Counted from the stretch's first letter, positions 28,435 through 37,702 are shown. The stretch is 64,000 nt of DNA from Legionella drozanskii LLAP-1 (GCF_001467585.1 NZ_LNXY01000020.1:963368-1027367), one strand, 5' to 3'. The notes: generated by a model not told the origin, from the letters alone. Numbers and translations: made by a program.

Positions 28435-29043
28435 CTATTTTCTAAAACCGAACTTACTAGCCATTTTCCGTGTCGAATTAAAGAACTGATGATGAATATA
28501 CTCCGGGAAAGGTATCAAATATCTACTAATCCATGGTGTTAAATAACTAATGATAATTGTTGCAATAAAGGAGACAAAAAGACTGCCTAAAATATCAAAG
28601 GGATAATGAACACCGATATAAATCCGAGCCCATCCCACCCAAAGGGTTATCAGCAGCAACAAAAGACCAACAAAACTGCGGCTTGAGTCTCGCCATAAAA
28701 ACATGAAACTCAGACTAGCGAGACTGGTCGTGTGATCACTTGGAAAGGAGCTGTCAGCAGCGTGGTAAATAAAAGTATGGCCTATTCCAAGCTCGAACGG
28801 CCGAGGATGAAAATACACTGTTCCAATAAGCCAATCGATAAATAAACCTAATGCACTACAAAGAAACGCAAAGACTACCGTCTTACGAGTTTTTGTATCT
28901 CCCCAGATCCACAGTCCAATCAATCCGAATTCAGCGACAAAAATGAGATATTTCGCAGCAAAAAGCGCTAACCATAGACCAATACCATGTAAATTAGGAT
29001 TTGCATTAATTGTATGAAATAAGCTTAGATTTAATTGTTCCAT
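28435..29043 (-). CDS. PAP2-family phosphatase, probably undecaprenyl-pyrophosphate or lipid phosphatase
   Basis: 202 residues from the ATG at 29043; an in-frame TTG further up is less likely. Five to six membrane helices. The three PAP2 catalytic blocks are visible: YFHPRP (block 1), SSFPSDHTTS (block 2) and ARIYIGVHYPFDI (block 3), giving the two catalytic His and the Asp. Small PAP2 proteins of this type recycle undecaprenyl pyrophosphate or dephosphorylate lipids at the outer face of the inner membrane. The usual PSGH is PSDH, a known variant. No neighbour indicates the substrate. Confidence 0.9.
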   Translation of the reverse strand: MEQLNLSLFHTINANPNLHGIGLWLALFAAKYLIFVAEFGLIGLWIWGDTKTRKTVVFAFLCSALGLFIDWLIGTVYFHPRPFELGIGHTFIYHAADSSFPSDHTTSLASLSFMFLWRDSSRSFVGLLLLLITLWVGWARIYIGVHYPFDILGSLFVSFIATIIISYLTPWISRYLIPFPEYIHHQFFNSTRKMASKFGFRK

Positions 29044-29251
29044 AGCAGCCCAGTCTCTAGGTGGCAAACATCGGCAACTCTGCGACCAGTTTTCTCCATT
29101 CTGGGCTTAAGTAGCAAATAAATGCGTGAATATTCTTTGATCCTAATAGCTTGTTCATGGATGGTCAATGATGAAGGTTGAATTTCTGAATGGGCTTAAC
29201 CGTGACGCTTTGCAGCAGTAGTCAAAGCATGCGGATTCGACCGATTGCACC

Positions 29252-29980
29252 CTAAAATAAATGGCTAAGCTCCTTTTTTAGGAGTTCCAGCAACACACCC
29301 ATTGCGATTTTTCCTTTCTCGCGCGTAGCAAGCGTTGGATTTCCCCTAGCTCCGGTCAGAGAGATTGTCTTAGTGCGGGCCTTGACATCCCTCGTTAAAG
29401 GACCAGGAAAATCTGCATTTTCCTCAGGTTTAGCCTTCGTCAAATCCACCACTTCGGGCTTGATATATAACATTATCGATGTTTCTATTTCATCCGCATG
29501 AGTACCCCTTTTTTGTTCTGTTATGCGTTTAATCTCAGGATGATTATGCAACTCAGAAAAATCACAAAAATTCAATGGAATGCCGCTACTCTCAAGCCGC
29601 TTAGAGGCCTCAGACAACACTTTATTGGTACTTATTCCCGTATTTAAAACGTAAAATTGCTTAGCCCCTTGCTGATACCATGACCCACATAAATCCACAA
29701 AAAAATTAACCGAAACCTCGTAAGAAAGGGTGGCTGAGCCGGGATACTCAGAAAAGCTAGGAAAAAAATTATATGGCACTGTAGGAGCGACCAAAACAGG
29801 GTAATGATCGATGACCCAAGCAGCTAGATACTCAGCAAGAATTAAATCCGTGTTCATCGGTAAATGTAAACCATGCTCTTTGCAGCCAGCGCCTAAGGGG
29901 ATAATAATTGGTAAATTCGCAATAAATGCTTGCTCTATCACCGGCCAAGAAACCTCAGCCATTCTAATTCCAGATTTCAT
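29252..29980 (-). CDS. creatininase-family amidohydrolase-like protein with altered metal site
   Basis: 242 residues. The creatininase-family core is clear: PLGAGCKEHGLHLPMNTD at residues 28-45 and GTHADEIETSIMLY near 160-173. Compared with creatininase, the first metal-ligand Glu position (E-x-H-G) is Lys34 with Glu at 35, and the usual N-G-H-G-G-N block is LNTGISTN with no His. His36 and Asp45 remain. It therefore belongs to a divergent branch that may bind one metal or none. The next gene upstream is the LysR regulator on the same strand, 27 bases away, so the two may be cotranscribed. Substrate unknown. Confidence 0.82.
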   Translation of the reverse strand: MKSGIRMAEVSWPVIEQAFIANLPIIIPLGAGCKEHGLHLPMNTDLILAEYLAAWVIDHYPVLVAPTVPYNFFPSFSEYPGSATLSYEVSVNFFVDLCGSWYQQGAKQFYVLNTGISTNKVLSEASKRLESSGIPLNFCDFSELHNHPEIKRITEQKRGTHADEIETSIMLYIKPEVVDLTKAKPEENADFPGPLTRDVKARTKTISLTGARGNPTLATREKGKIAMGVLLELLKKELSHLF

Positions 29981-30007
29981 GTTTACTCTTCCATTCCCTG
30001 AATCAAA

Positions 30008-30892
30008 TTAAATGAGAAAACGCTTAGCTTCTTTCGCAATTTTCTCAATAAAACGCTGATATTGTCTCGCCGGTAATTGCCAATAATGCCAGTAGAGCGG
30101 CATTAACAAGGGCTTATCGGGACAGATTTCCACTAAATCCCCCTCTGCCAATTCTTTCTCAATATCGAGACGGGGAATTAATCCATAACCATAGCCGTGC
30201 AAAGCAAAGAGCTTATGCCCCTGCACCGAAGGCACTTTGTGATGACGGCCGAGGATGAGTGGTTTTTTGAAAAAATGTTGGAAATATTGTTCTGGCAAGC
30301 GGTCACGATCATCAAAAATTATGACTGGTGCCGCGGCTAAATTGTCTTCCATTGTTTTTTTAGGGTTGAAATGACGAGATATAAAATCTTGCGACGCCAC
30401 CAACAAATAGTCCATATGCCCCAATAAAATACACTCGCAACCGGGTAAGGCCTTATTAAAACTAGTAACACAGGAGGAAACGGATCCTTGTCGAAAATAA
30501 TCAATGGTTACTTCCTGATCATCGGTGATGATGTCGATATTAATCTTCTCCAACAACTTTAATTCGTCTAGTAAACGTATAAACCAAGTTTCCAAGCTAT
30601 CGCGATTTAAAGCGACCGAAAGACGGGTTGAAGTATCGTGTTGAATTTCTTGCAATAAATGCTCTTCCAATAAACGTGTACGCCGCAGTAGGCTTAATAA
30701 TTTTTCACCTAATGCAGTCGCTTTATACGGTAAGGTGCGAATCAGTAGAGGTTGGCCAAATTGAGCTTCCAACTGCTTAATGCGAAGACTCACTGCGGGT
30801 TGGGTAATAAATAAGCGTTTTGCAGCTTTAGCAAAACTCTGCGTTTGAATAACGGCATCCAGTGCTTGTAATTCCCTCTGTTCAATTCTCAT
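30008..30892 (-). CDS. argP: LysR-family transcriptional regulator, ArgP/LysG type
   Basis: 294 residues from the ATG at 30892. The N-terminal helix-turn-helix (SFAKAAKRLFITQPAVSLRIKQLEAQFG, about 21-48) and LysR substrate domain are complete. ArgP/LysG senses Lys/Arg and activates the divergent exporter argO/lysE, which is exactly the neighbour here, 91 bases away. That pairing is the main reason for the specific name. The downstream creatininase-like gene is on the same strand and may be cotranscribed. Confidence 0.88.
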   Translation of the reverse strand: MRIEQRELQALDAVIQTQSFAKAAKRLFITQPAVSLRIKQLEAQFGQPLLIRTLPYKATALGEKLLSLLRRTRLLEEHLLQEIQHDTSTRLSVALNRDSLETWFIRLLDELKLLEKINIDIITDDQEVTIDYFRQGSVSSCVTSFNKALPGCECILLGHMDYLLVASQDFISRHFNPKKTMEDNLAAAPVIIFDDRDRLPEQYFQHFFKKPLILGRHHKVPSVQGHKLFALHGYGYGLIPRLDIEKELAEGDLVEICPDKPLLMPLYWHYWQLPARQYQRFIEKIAKEAKRFLI

Positions 30893-30983
30893 AAGCAAAA
30901 TTTATCGATGATAATAATTATTAATTTTAATTATAGTGAGAAATAATGGATAATTGCTAGTCTTGTTGTTCTAAAGGTGCATC
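30893..30983. promoter_or_regulatory. divergent argP-argO control region
   Basis: A 91-bp, very AT-rich spacer between the divergent regulator and exporter. It contains the perfect 12-base palindrome TAATAATTATTA at 30912-30923 and a second ATTAATTTTAATTAT symmetry just after it, either of which could be part of a LysR-type T-N11-A site. The argO ATG has AAAGGTG upstream. Assignment as the ArgP operator rests on position and knowledge of the family. Confidence 0.5.
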
Positions 30984-31592
30984 ATGACACTAGTATATTT
31001 CAATGGCTTAATGTTAGGTTTGTCGCTTATCATGGCTTTAGGGCCACAAAATGTTTTCCTAATTCGCCAGGGCGCACTCCGTAAGCATGCACTGCTCTCT
31101 GCTATCATTTGTTTTTTTTGCGATATTATTCTGGTGTGTGCAAGCGTAGCAGGGTTGAACCAAATGCTAAAACTACACCCTACTTTACAAATTTGGGTGA
31201 CTTGGTTTGGTGTTGCCTTTCTACTTTATTATGGCACTAAAGCCTTTAAACAAGCATTCAGTAAGCACACGGAACAAACTGTCCGTGAACAAAAAAATAC
31301 CAATCGTCTGCAAATCGTCATGCTTGCCTTAGGATTTAGTTTGCTTAATCCTCATGCGATTATTGATAGTTTAGTGATTATTGGCAGCGGCAGTCGCCAA
31401 TTTCCTGAACATCCACAGGCTTTTTTATTAGGGGTGATCTCAGCTAGTTTTTTGTGGTTCACATCGTTGACCGTTACAACTCATTATTTTTCAGAGATTT
31501 TATCGCGCATCAGTGTTTGGCGACGCATTGAGTTTTCAAGTGGGTTGTTGATGGTATTTTTGAGTTTGAAACTCGCCAGTGGTCAATTTTAG
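30984..31592 (+). CDS. argO: LysE/ArgO-family amino acid exporter
   Basis: 202 residues, the usual size, with about six membrane helices. The LysE signature GLSLIMALGPQNVFLIRQGALR is at residues 11-32, and FSLLNPHAIIDSLV (about 131-144) is the second conserved block with its Asn-Pro. It exports basic amino acids (Arg or Lys). It is divergent from the LysR regulator ArgP. Which amino acid it exports cannot be told from sequence. A REP-like hairpin follows 57 bases downstream. Confidence 0.92.
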   Translation: MTLVYFNGLMLGLSLIMALGPQNVFLIRQGALRKHALLSAIICFFCDIILVCASVAGLNQMLKLHPTLQIWVTWFGVAFLLYYGTKAFKQAFSKHTEQTVREQKNTNRLQIVMLALGFSLLNPHAIIDSLVIIGSGSRQFPEHPQAFLLGVISASFLWFTSLTVTTHYFSEILSRISVWRRIEFSSGLLMVFLSLKLASGQF

Positions 31593-31648
31593 GGAGAGTT
31601 GGTTGAAAGAACTGGCGAAGCCGCAAGTCATAGCCGGCGTTGTTGCAT

Positions 31649-31674
31649 CGTAGGCTGGCCAGGCCAAACCTACG
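31649..31674. repeat. CGTAGG...CCTACG hairpin after argO
   Basis: CGTAGG pairs with CCTACG and TGGCC with GGCCA around a single-base loop, with a small internal bulge. It lies between the convergent argO and the 31688 gene and may end both transcripts. It shares the GTAGG..GGCC...CCTAC plan of the hairpins at 7990 and 52472. Confidence 0.6.
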
Positions 31675-31687
31675 TGTTTGAGAGCAA

Positions 31688-32509
31688 TTAACTACTATGA
31701 GGCTTTGGCGTTGTGGTTAAAGCCACCATTAGCTCCCCGCCTTTTGATGCTAAATTAGTTGCTCCATCTGAGGCCTTAGATGCCAACACTTTGGATCTTT
31801 CCCAATATTCCTCCGCGATAACAGCGTAGTCACCCACATTGTTATCACCATAATATCGGTATTCTTTGTTTGCAGTCTGAACCGAGCCGGAAGCCAACTC
31901 AGCTAATTTCTCAATGAATTCGGGTGTTAGTTCGGTGACTTGCCTGAGCGGTGCACGTTCTCTGACTATTTGCGGGACATTACTAGATTTGAAATCTTCC
32001 TCATCCCAAGTCTTAATAAATTCTTTAGGTACCCAGGGGCCTAGAGTCAACATCATATCCTGTACTGGTTTTTTGCGAATTGCATACCAATATTCAGTTC
32101 CAGACCAATGTTTTATTTTTTTAGATTCTGAAACCCATTGGTAGATTTCTTTTAACTCGTTGAATATTTTCTGATATTTATCAATAAACATTGAGCGAGC
32201 GGTCAAACCATGGCATAGAATAGCCGTGCCAATAATTGCCGCTGTAAAACTAAAATAGACATAAGGAATAAATGGGAGCATAGAAGCCATATTCAAACCA
32301 ATAGCGGTAGTGGCTATACTTCCTCCCAGAAAAATCTCTCTATCAAGCTTACGCATCACGGGTAATGCTTCTTTAAAACGCGCTACTCCCGAATTAATCA
32401 CTGCGAGATGTTGCTCATTATCCGCGCTAAATGGTTCCGTTTTACCTTCAGAATCTCTCGGTATTTCGATACGGCGGGTTGATATTTTATATTTAAAAAA
32501 TCCAGTCAT
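31688..32509 (-). CDS. hypothetical protein with two membrane segments (effector candidate)
   Basis: 273 residues, not recognised. GGAG lies 9 bases before the ATG. The N-terminal 55 residues are hydrophilic, and two hydrophobic segments follow at about 62-82 and 86-105 (IATTAIGLNMASMLPFIPYVYF; FTAAIIGTAILCHGL), forming a hairpin. The remaining 165 residues are soluble and helical, with a conspicuous aromatic stretch (GTEYWYAIRKKP) and a Ser/Lys/Ala-rich end. There is no signal peptide. A membrane hairpin plus soluble tail resembles vacuole-membrane effectors; this is inference only. Confidence 0.7.
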   Translation of the reverse strand: MTGFFKYKISTRRIEIPRDSEGKTEPFSADNEQHLAVINSGVARFKEALPVMRKLDREIFLGGSIATTAIGLNMASMLPFIPYVYFSFTAAIIGTAILCHGLTARSMFIDKYQKIFNELKEIYQWVSESKKIKHWSGTEYWYAIRKKPVQDMMLTLGPWVPKEFIKTWDEEDFKSSNVPQIVRERAPLRQVTELTPEFIEKLAELASGSVQTANKEYRYYGDNNVGDYAVIAEEYWERSKVLASKASDGATNLASKGGELMVALTTTPKPHSS

Positions 32510-32819
32510 TGCAAATTACTCCATCCGTTGAATATGACAATTGCAGCCATATTTTTATCGCACTGGAGAAAAAATAGCAAGATTTATAGAATTTTGTACG
32601 GAATGAAAATAGAAAGGGTCAATCAGTGTGTCGCCAATTGACCCAGTGGAATGACACATAGCAAGTCCAACCTCGCAAAGGGAAATATCTCATAACTTGA
32701 GCAGCATTGTCAACAAATATGCTTCTCTCATTTAGAGAGGAATAGTGAACAAATCTTTCCGTTCGATCAACACTGAGTTAAACTTGCAATACAAACGCTT
32801 AAGTTAGCTCAGGTTATTT
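32510..32819. other. intergenic region, 310 bp
   Basis: Divergent spacer between the 31688-32509 gene and the DUF1841 gene. It is AT-rich. No hairpin, repeat copy or open frame with a ribosome site is seen, and no promoter stands out. Confidence 0.45.
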
Positions 32820-33251
32820 ATGTTTTATGGTGATAATGTTCAAGATACTCGGCAACTGTTTTTTTCTAGTTGGCAAAAATATAAACAGAAGCTTCCTTTA
32901 CAACCACTTGAACAGCAACTTGTGGCAGTCATCATTGACCACCCAGAATATCAGGCTATGCTCGAAACCCCAAACAAGCAACTTGATCAAGCTTACTTCC
33001 GCGAACTTGGGCAAACCAATCCTTTTTTACATCTGGGACTGCATCTTACAATTCGCGATCAGGTTAGTACTAATAGCCCCAGGGGGATAGCAGAAGTTTA
33101 TAAAAATTTGTTGCAAAAATATTCTGATTCTTTAACAGTAGAGCATCTAATGATGGATTCATTAGCAGAATGCCTTTGGAAGGCACAGCGGGATCAATGT
33201 CCCCCTGATGAGAAACAGTATCTCGTCGCTCTGAATCGTCTGCTTGCTTAG
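32820..33251 (+). CDS. DUF1841 family protein
   Basis: 143 residues, cytoplasmic. The N-terminal MFYGDNVQDTRQLFFSSWQKYK and the later PFLHLGLHLTIRDQVSTNSPRGI block are characteristic of DUF1841, a small conserved proteobacterial family. The block resembles a helix bundle with invariant His and Arg. No catalytic motif is known. It stands alone. Its start has only a weak ribosome site (AGGT), but the N-terminus fits the family. Confidence 0.88.
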   Translation: MFYGDNVQDTRQLFFSSWQKYKQKLPLQPLEQQLVAVIIDHPEYQAMLETPNKQLDQAYFRELGQTNPFLHLGLHLTIRDQVSTNSPRGIAEVYKNLLQKYSDSLTVEHLMMDSLAECLWKAQRDQCPPDEKQYLVALNRLLA

Positions 33252-33621
33252 CTTTTACAATCTCTATCCCGCCCTCGCGAAGGGAGGCTCCGGCCTACAA
33301 ACTATCAGGCGCATCCCGTGGGCTTGACCGCAGAACGCTAGGGAAGGCCGCTAACTTAAGGCCCATTCTACATAAAAAGAACAACCCGTCCTAAAACTGT
33401 CAAGATATGGTAAAATTCGACCTTTTTAAGGATTTTTTTCTTTAAATTGTTAATTTTAAAAAAATTTAGCTATATTCTTAGATAACTCTCGTAATCCAAA
33501 TTAGGACTTTTTATTCACTTTTTACTCTTAACAGAGTTTTAGGGGGGTAAATTTTTTTTTAAAAAGTCTCAATTTGGATTACGAGAGGATGTTGTGTTTG
33601 ACTAACTCTAGGAGAAATCCA
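33252..33621. other. intergenic region, 370 bp, with inverted repeat
   Basis: Contains GC-rich, REP-like debris at 33265-33300 (CCCTCGCGAAGGG) and the long inverted repeat at 33486-33587 upstream of the small secreted-protein gene. The rest is AT-rich and carries no credible reading frame. Confidence 0.5.
33486..33587. repeat. 102-bp inverted repeat with 27-bp arms
   Basis: Left arm 33486-33512 begins CTCTCGTAATCCAAATT; right arm 33561-33587 is its reverse complement with only 2 mismatches in 27. The 48-base centre is AT-rich and holds a T-run. It ends 34 bases before the ATG of the small secreted protein. It could be a MITE, or a large 5' hairpin in that gene's leader or just upstream. Clear target-site duplications are not seen. 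Confidence 0.85.
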
Positions 33622-33861
33622 ATGAAGAAAGTAGTAGCTTTACTTGTAATGTTGTTCGGTACTTCTGTCTCTGTATTAGCTCATGCTGATACCACTCCAG
33701 CAAGTCCTGATAATACTCAACAATCAACTACCCCCACCACTCCACAATCGGGTGATCAAAATAATGCTGGTAGTTCGACGGACGGTAGTTCTTCTACCAA
33801 TTCTAGCGGTGATACAAACAGTTCAAACTCCTCTTCTGATGATGATGACACTGCTTCTTAA
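33622..33861 (+). CDS. small secreted Ser/Asn/Thr/Asp-rich protein
   Basis: 79 residues from the ATG at 33622, which has AGGAGA 8 bases upstream. A textbook signal peptide (MKKVVALLVMLFGTSVSVLA, cleaved after ALA-HADT or AHA-DT) is followed by about 55 residues made almost only of Ser, Thr, Asn, Gln, Gly, Pro and Asp, ending in a DDDD run. There are no Cys and no folded-domain signature. It is probably exported and disordered. The gene is preceded by the 102-bp inverted repeat. Function unknown. Confidence 0.8.
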   Translation: MKKVVALLVMLFGTSVSVLAHADTTPASPDNTQQSTTPTTPQSGDQNNAGSSTDGSSSTNSSGDTNSSNSSSDDDDTAS

Positions 33862-33880
33862 GGTAATTAAGCTGGGTCTG

Positions 33881-34171
33881 TTATATGGACCCAGCTTTAT
33901 CCAGTTTTCTCGCCAACTTATTCTTTAAAACGACTCGCACTATTCCCATTATGCTGATAGCACTCCAAGCTAGTTCGATTAAAAAAGACGATAAATTCCA
34001 ATGAAAAAGTAGAGAAAGGGTAATTAAAGAGGAACCGAGTAGATTGCTTCCCAAATATTTTAAAGAATCGACAGAGAGCTTAGCAGTTTGCGATAAAGAG
34101 AAAGCCAGTAAAACTAAAATTACGCCCAAAATTCCTACAAAATTGGACAACAACCCGAGATTGTAGCCCAT
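33881..34171 (-). CDS. small membrane protein, CBU_0592-like family
   Basis: 96 residues with GAGGAG 9 bases upstream of the ATG. Three membrane helices: about 5-25, 40-60 and 63-82. The pattern NFVGILGVILVLLAFSLSQ, then KYLGSNLLGSSLITLSLLFHWNLSSFLIELAW, matches the small family named after Coxiella CBU_0592 (G-x-x-G-V, N-x-L-G-S, E-x-x-W). Role unknown. It is convergent with the small secreted-protein gene, 19 bases apart. Confidence 0.75.
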   Translation of the reverse strand: MGYNLGLLSNFVGILGVILVLLAFSLSQTAKLSVDSLKYLGSNLLGSSLITLSLLFHWNLSSFLIELAWSAISIMGIVRVVLKNKLARKLDKAGSI

Positions 34172-34287
34172 ACTTTAGACTCCTCAGTCATTATTCTGTT
34201 AAATTTTGGACAATAATATCATTTTATTGGGTATAAGCCTTGGAATCGGTTAAGATAAATCATTTTGCTGCCTCGACACTTAAACAA

Positions 34288-35040
34288 ATGACTGAACAAA
34301 GGAAAAATACTCATTTTGGCTTTGAAACCATAGCCTGGGATGAAAAAGAAAAGAAAGTCGGTGCCGTCTTTCAATCGGTTGCTAACAATTATGATCTAAT
34401 GAATGACCTGATGTCTATGGGGGTCCATCATTTATGGAAACGTTTTACCGTAGAGCTTAGCCATGTTCGTGCGGGTCATAATGTACTTGATTTAGCAGGT
34501 GGGAGTGGTGATTTAACCCGTTTACTCTCCAAAAAAGTAGGGCCTTCCGGCACGGTTATCTTGGCTGATATTAATGCGGCCATGTTGGCTGTAGGTCGAG
34601 ATAAGTTATTGGATCAAGGCCTATATCGCAATATTCATTTCGTACAAGCGAATGCTCAAACCTTGCCTTTTGCGACGAATCATTTTCATTGTATTACCAT
34701 GGGATTTGGTCTGCGCAATGTCACGGATAAAGAGGAAGCATTACGCTCGATGTTTCGAGTATGCAAACCTGGAGGGAAGGTAATGGTATTGGAATTTTCG
34801 ACACCAGCTCTTCCCGGTCTGAAACCTATTTATGATTGGTATTCGTTTAATATCTTGCCCCAACTGGGTAAGTTATTCGCGAATGATGCAGCGAGTTATC
34901 AATATCTGGCAGAATCAATTCGCATGCACCCCGCTCAAGAAGAATTGAAAACGATGATAGAACGAGCAGGATTTGAAGATTGCCATTATCATAATTTAAG
35001 CGGCGGCATTGTGGCCTTGCACATTGCCTACAAATATTGA
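34288..35040 (+). CDS. ubiE: ubiquinone/menaquinone C-methyltransferase
   Basis: 250 residues from the ATG at 34288, matching E. coli UbiE (251); a TTG at 34240 would add 16 residues with no ribosome site. UbiE C-methylates the benzoquinone ring using SAM. The N-terminal [13 protein letters not shown], the motif [15 protein letters not shown] near 76-90, [13 protein letters not shown] and the final [12 protein letters not shown] are all diagnostic. It is the first gene of ubiE-ubiJ-ubiB-tatA-tatB. Confidence 0.96.
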   Translation: MTEQRKNTHFGFETIAWDEKEKKVGAVFQSVANNYDLMNDLMSMGVHHLWKRFTVELSHVRAGHNVLDLAGGSGDLTRLLSKKVGPSGTVILADINAAMLAVGRDKLLDQGLYRNIHFVQANAQTLPFATNHFHCITMGFGLRNVTDKEEALRSMFRVCKPGGKVMVLEFSTPALPGLKPIYDWYSFNILPQLGKLFANDAASYQYLAESIRMHPAQEELKTMIERAGFEDCHYHNLSGGIVALHIAYKY

Positions 35041-35047
35041 GAACTTT

Positions 35048-35665
35048 ATGATTAAAAAATATTCCCTAAAAGCTTTGCAAAAGGCAATTAATCATGCCTT
35101 AGCACTAGATGAATCCATGCCGGCGAAAATTTCTGCACTGCATGGAAAAGTGCTTGAAATCATTGTTGCCCCGCTTGGAGTGAACTTCTATATCGCTTTT
35201 CAGCATGAAGAACTACAACTGCTGCATGACTTTGATGGACGCCCCGACACGATTATTCATAGTAGCCCACTTGGCTTAATCCGTTTAAGTTTTCTCCCTG
35301 CTTCACAAGCACGCTCTCTTTTTAATGACAAAATTCGCATGTCAGGCGATGTCGAGCTGGGACAACAAGTCAAAAAACTCTTTGATGAACTCGATATCGA
35401 TTGGGAAGGGCATTTAGCCCATTTTACTGGTGATGTCGTAGCTCATCAGATCGGCTCGGTTTTTCGTCAGGGATTGGCGTTTAAAAAGCAGTTAGGTGAC
35501 TCTCTACGACATAATCTCAGCGATTATCTACACGAAGAATTACGACTCTTTCCTCCGCGAGAAGAAATTGAGGATTTTTTCAACGACATCGACAAATTGG
35601 CTTTAGATGTTGAACGTTTGCAGGCTCACATTAATCAATTGATGGCTGATTATGAAATCGATTAA
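35048..35665 (+). CDS. ubiJ: ubiquinone biosynthesis accessory factor UbiJ
   Basis: 205 residues from the ATG at 35048. UbiJ has an N-terminal SCP2 lipid-binding domain and a C-terminal coiled coil and scaffolds the soluble ubiquinone-synthesis complex. The first 125 residues fit SCP2, and the [25 protein letters not shown] block with the downstream [21 protein letters not shown] is the family signature. It lies 7 bases after ubiE and overlaps the ubiB start by 14 bases, the conserved order. Confidence 0.93.
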   Translation: MIKKYSLKALQKAINHALALDESMPAKISALHGKVLEIIVAPLGVNFYIAFQHEELQLLHDFDGRPDTIIHSSPLGLIRLSFLPASQARSLFNDKIRMSGDVELGQQVKKLFDELDIDWEGHLAHFTGDVVAHQIGSVFRQGLAFKKQLGDSLRHNLSDYLHEELRLFPPREEIEDFFNDIDKLALDVERLQAHINQLMADYEID

Positions 35666-37304
35666 GCAGCTACTGAGACTTCTGCATATTAATTTGATTT
35701 TGGCGCGCAATGGCTTGGATCAGGTCGTAGTGAGTATTCGCCTTTTTTCGCCTTTTCGCTTCATAGTGTATTTAAATCCTTGGAATTGGCTGCGCAAAGA
35801 AAAACTTACTCGCGGTGAAGCCTTACGCAAGACCCTGGAAGAATTAGGGCCGATCTTCATTAAATTTGGGCAAGCCTTATCCACCCGACCCGATATTTTA
35901 CCGCCGGATATCGCACAAGAATTATGTAAACTGCAGGACAATGTGCCGCCCTTCCCAAGTGAAGTTGCGCTTCGCATTGTTGAATCCGCTTTTGGCCGCT
36001 CAGCGTTTCAGGTTTTTGCCCAATTTGATCCTCAACCCCTTGCTTCAGCCTCCATGGCGCAAGTCCATGCGGCAACCTTACGCAGTGGCGAAGACGTTGT
36101 CGTAAAAATATTACGTCCCAATATGCGTAAAATCATCGAAAAAGATTTAAGCATTATGTACACCATAGCCAATTTGGCGGATCGTTACTGGGCTGAAAGT
36201 AAGCGGCTAAAACCTAAGGAAATTGTCCGCGAATTTGAGCATAATCTCTTTGATGAACTCGATTTGCAGCGCGAAGCAGCGAATGCTGGTCAATTACGAC
36301 GAAATTTTCATAATTCGCCCCTGCTTTATATTCCCGAAATCTATTGGGATTACACTCGCGAAAATGTGCTGGTCATGGAAAGAATTCATGGCATTCCTGT
36401 TTCTGATCTAGCCACGCTGAAAGCAAATAATATTAATATTAAAATACTCGCTGAGCGCGGGGTCGAAATCTTTTTTACCCAGGTTTTTAGGGATTGTTTT
36501 TTCCATGCCGACATGCACCCTGGTAATATTTTTGTATCGCCGGAATTCCCGGATAATCCGCAATACATCTGTATTGATTTTGGCATTATTGGCACACTCA
36601 ATGACAGCGATAAACGCTATTTAGCCGAAAATTTATATGCGTTTTTTAATCGCGACTATCGCCGAGTCGCACAGCTGCATGTGGAATCTGGCTGGGTCGC
36701 GCGCGATACACGTATCGAAGAATTTGAAAGCGCTATTCGCACTGTTTGTGAACCTATTTTTGAAAAACCATTAAAAGATATTTCCTTCGCTCAAGTGGTC
36801 TTGCGCCTTTTTCAAGTCGCGCGCCGCTTTCAAATGGAGGTCCAGCCTCAGCTCGTATTGCTCCAAAAAACGCTACTTGCAATAGAAGGGTTAGGCCGCC
36901 AACTGTATCCTGAACTTGATCTTTGGGCAACGGCGAAACCCTTCTTAGAAAAATGGCTAAAGGAACAAATAGGACCTAAAGCATTTTTCCGGCAACTACG
37001 TGAAAATCTGCCTTTTCTGACTGAGCAACTTCCTCATATGCCACGATTATTACATGAGGTCTTGGAGTTAACTAAAGAACAAAAAATTCATGCCCTTGAA
37101 CAACGCAAAACAAGCGAGCGCTCTTTTAGATCGCAAAAGAATTGGTATAAAGGACTTGGAGTTGGAATTTTTGCCACAATGATAACAGTTAGTCTTCTTA
37201 GTTACCTTAATGTACTAAATTATGATAAATTAGCACCCTGTGCCTTGTTAGTGGCTATAACGGGTGGATTCATCAGTCTTATTAATCGAACCAATAGGAG
37301 CTAG
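35652..37304 (+). CDS. ubiB: ubiquinone biosynthesis protein UbiB (atypical kinase/ATPase)
   Basis: 550 residues (E. coli 546). UbiB is an ADCK/COQ8-type atypical kinase with ATPase activity needed for early ubiquinone steps at the membrane. The KxGQ motif is seen as [13 protein letters not shown] near residues 73-85, VVKILRP carries the nucleotide-site Lys, [10 protein letters not shown] (about 282-291) is the catalytic loop and CIDFG the metal site. Two C-terminal membrane helices (about 495-515 and 520-540) complete it. It overlaps ubiJ by 14 bases; tatA starts 2 bases after its stop. Confidence 0.97.
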   Translation: MKSIKQLLRLLHINLILARNGLDQVVVSIRLFSPFRFIVYLNPWNWLRKEKLTRGEALRKTLEELGPIFIKFGQALSTRPDILPPDIAQELCKLQDNVPPFPSEVALRIVESAFGRSAFQVFAQFDPQPLASASMAQVHAATLRSGEDVVVKILRPNMRKIIEKDLSIMYTIANLADRYWAESKRLKPKEIVREFEHNLFDELDLQREAANAGQLRRNFHNSPLLYIPEIYWDYTRENVLVMERIHGIPVSDLATLKANNINIKILAERGVEIFFTQVFRDCFFHADMHPGNIFVSPEFPDNPQYICIDFGIIGTLNDSDKRYLAENLYAFFNRDYRRVAQLHVESGWVARDTRIEEFESAIRTVCEPIFEKPLKDISFAQVVLRLFQVARRFQMEVQPQLVLLQKTLLAIEGLGRQLYPELDLWATAKPFLEKWLKEQIGPKAFFRQLRENLPFLTEQLPHMPRLLHEVLELTKEQKIHALEQRKTSERSFRSQKNWYKGLGVGIFATMITVSLLSYLNVLNYDKLAPCALLVAITGGFISLINRTNRS

Positions 37305-37305
37305 T

Positions 37306-37467
37306 ATGGGATTAGCTGGTATCAAACCTTTATCTTTGCTATTAATCTTGCTTATTATAGTTGCCCTATTTGGTACGAATAAGTTAAAAAACCTCGGTTC
37401 TGATTTAGGTAATGCAATCAAAAACTTCCGTCGCGCATTGAATGAGGATGAAGAGAAAAAATCATGA
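37306..37467 (+). CDS. tatA: Sec-independent protein translocase TatA
   Basis: 53 residues from the ATG at 37306, with TAGGAG upstream. TatA forms the pore-like oligomer of the twin-arginine system. One N-terminal membrane helix (LSLLLILLIIVALFG) is followed by the FGTNKLKNLGSDLGNAIKNF amphipathic helix (F-G hinge) and a charged end. It is short but complete. It overlaps tatB by the ATGA of its stop. tatC is not in the window. Confidence 0.92.
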   Translation: MGLAGIKPLSLLLILLIIVALFGTNKLKNLGSDLGNAIKNFRRALNEDEEKKS

Positions 37468-37700
37468 GTAGTGCTGAGCTTTTTCTCACCTTTTTGGTTG
37501 CTCTCATTGTATTTGGTCCCAATAAATTACCTATGTTGGCAGAACACCTTGGTAAATTATTCCGGCTTCTCAATCAATTTAAACAACAAGCCACAACCTT
37601 CTGGGAAACTCAACTAAGCGAATATCAATTAAAGGAAAATACACGCAAAGCTGAGCAAGCCGACACCCTGTATCAAAAAATAGAGCAACAGAACGATTAG
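37464..37700 (+). CDS. tatB: Sec-independent protein translocase TatB (short form)
   Basis: 78 residues. The N-terminal SSAELFLTFLVALIVFGPNKLPMLAEHLGKLFRLLNQFK fits TatB: E8-like Glu before the membrane helix, FGP-x-K-L-P hinge, then an amphipathic helix. The C-terminal region is much shorter than E. coli TatB (171). It overlaps tatA (ATGA). The transcript ends tail to tail with the 37703 gene. In Legionella tatAB and tatC are also at separate loci. Confidence 0.88.
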   Translation: MSSAELFLTFLVALIVFGPNKLPMLAEHLGKLFRLLNQFKQQATTFWETQLSEYQLKENTRKAEQADTLYQKIEQQND

Positions 37701-37702
37701 CT

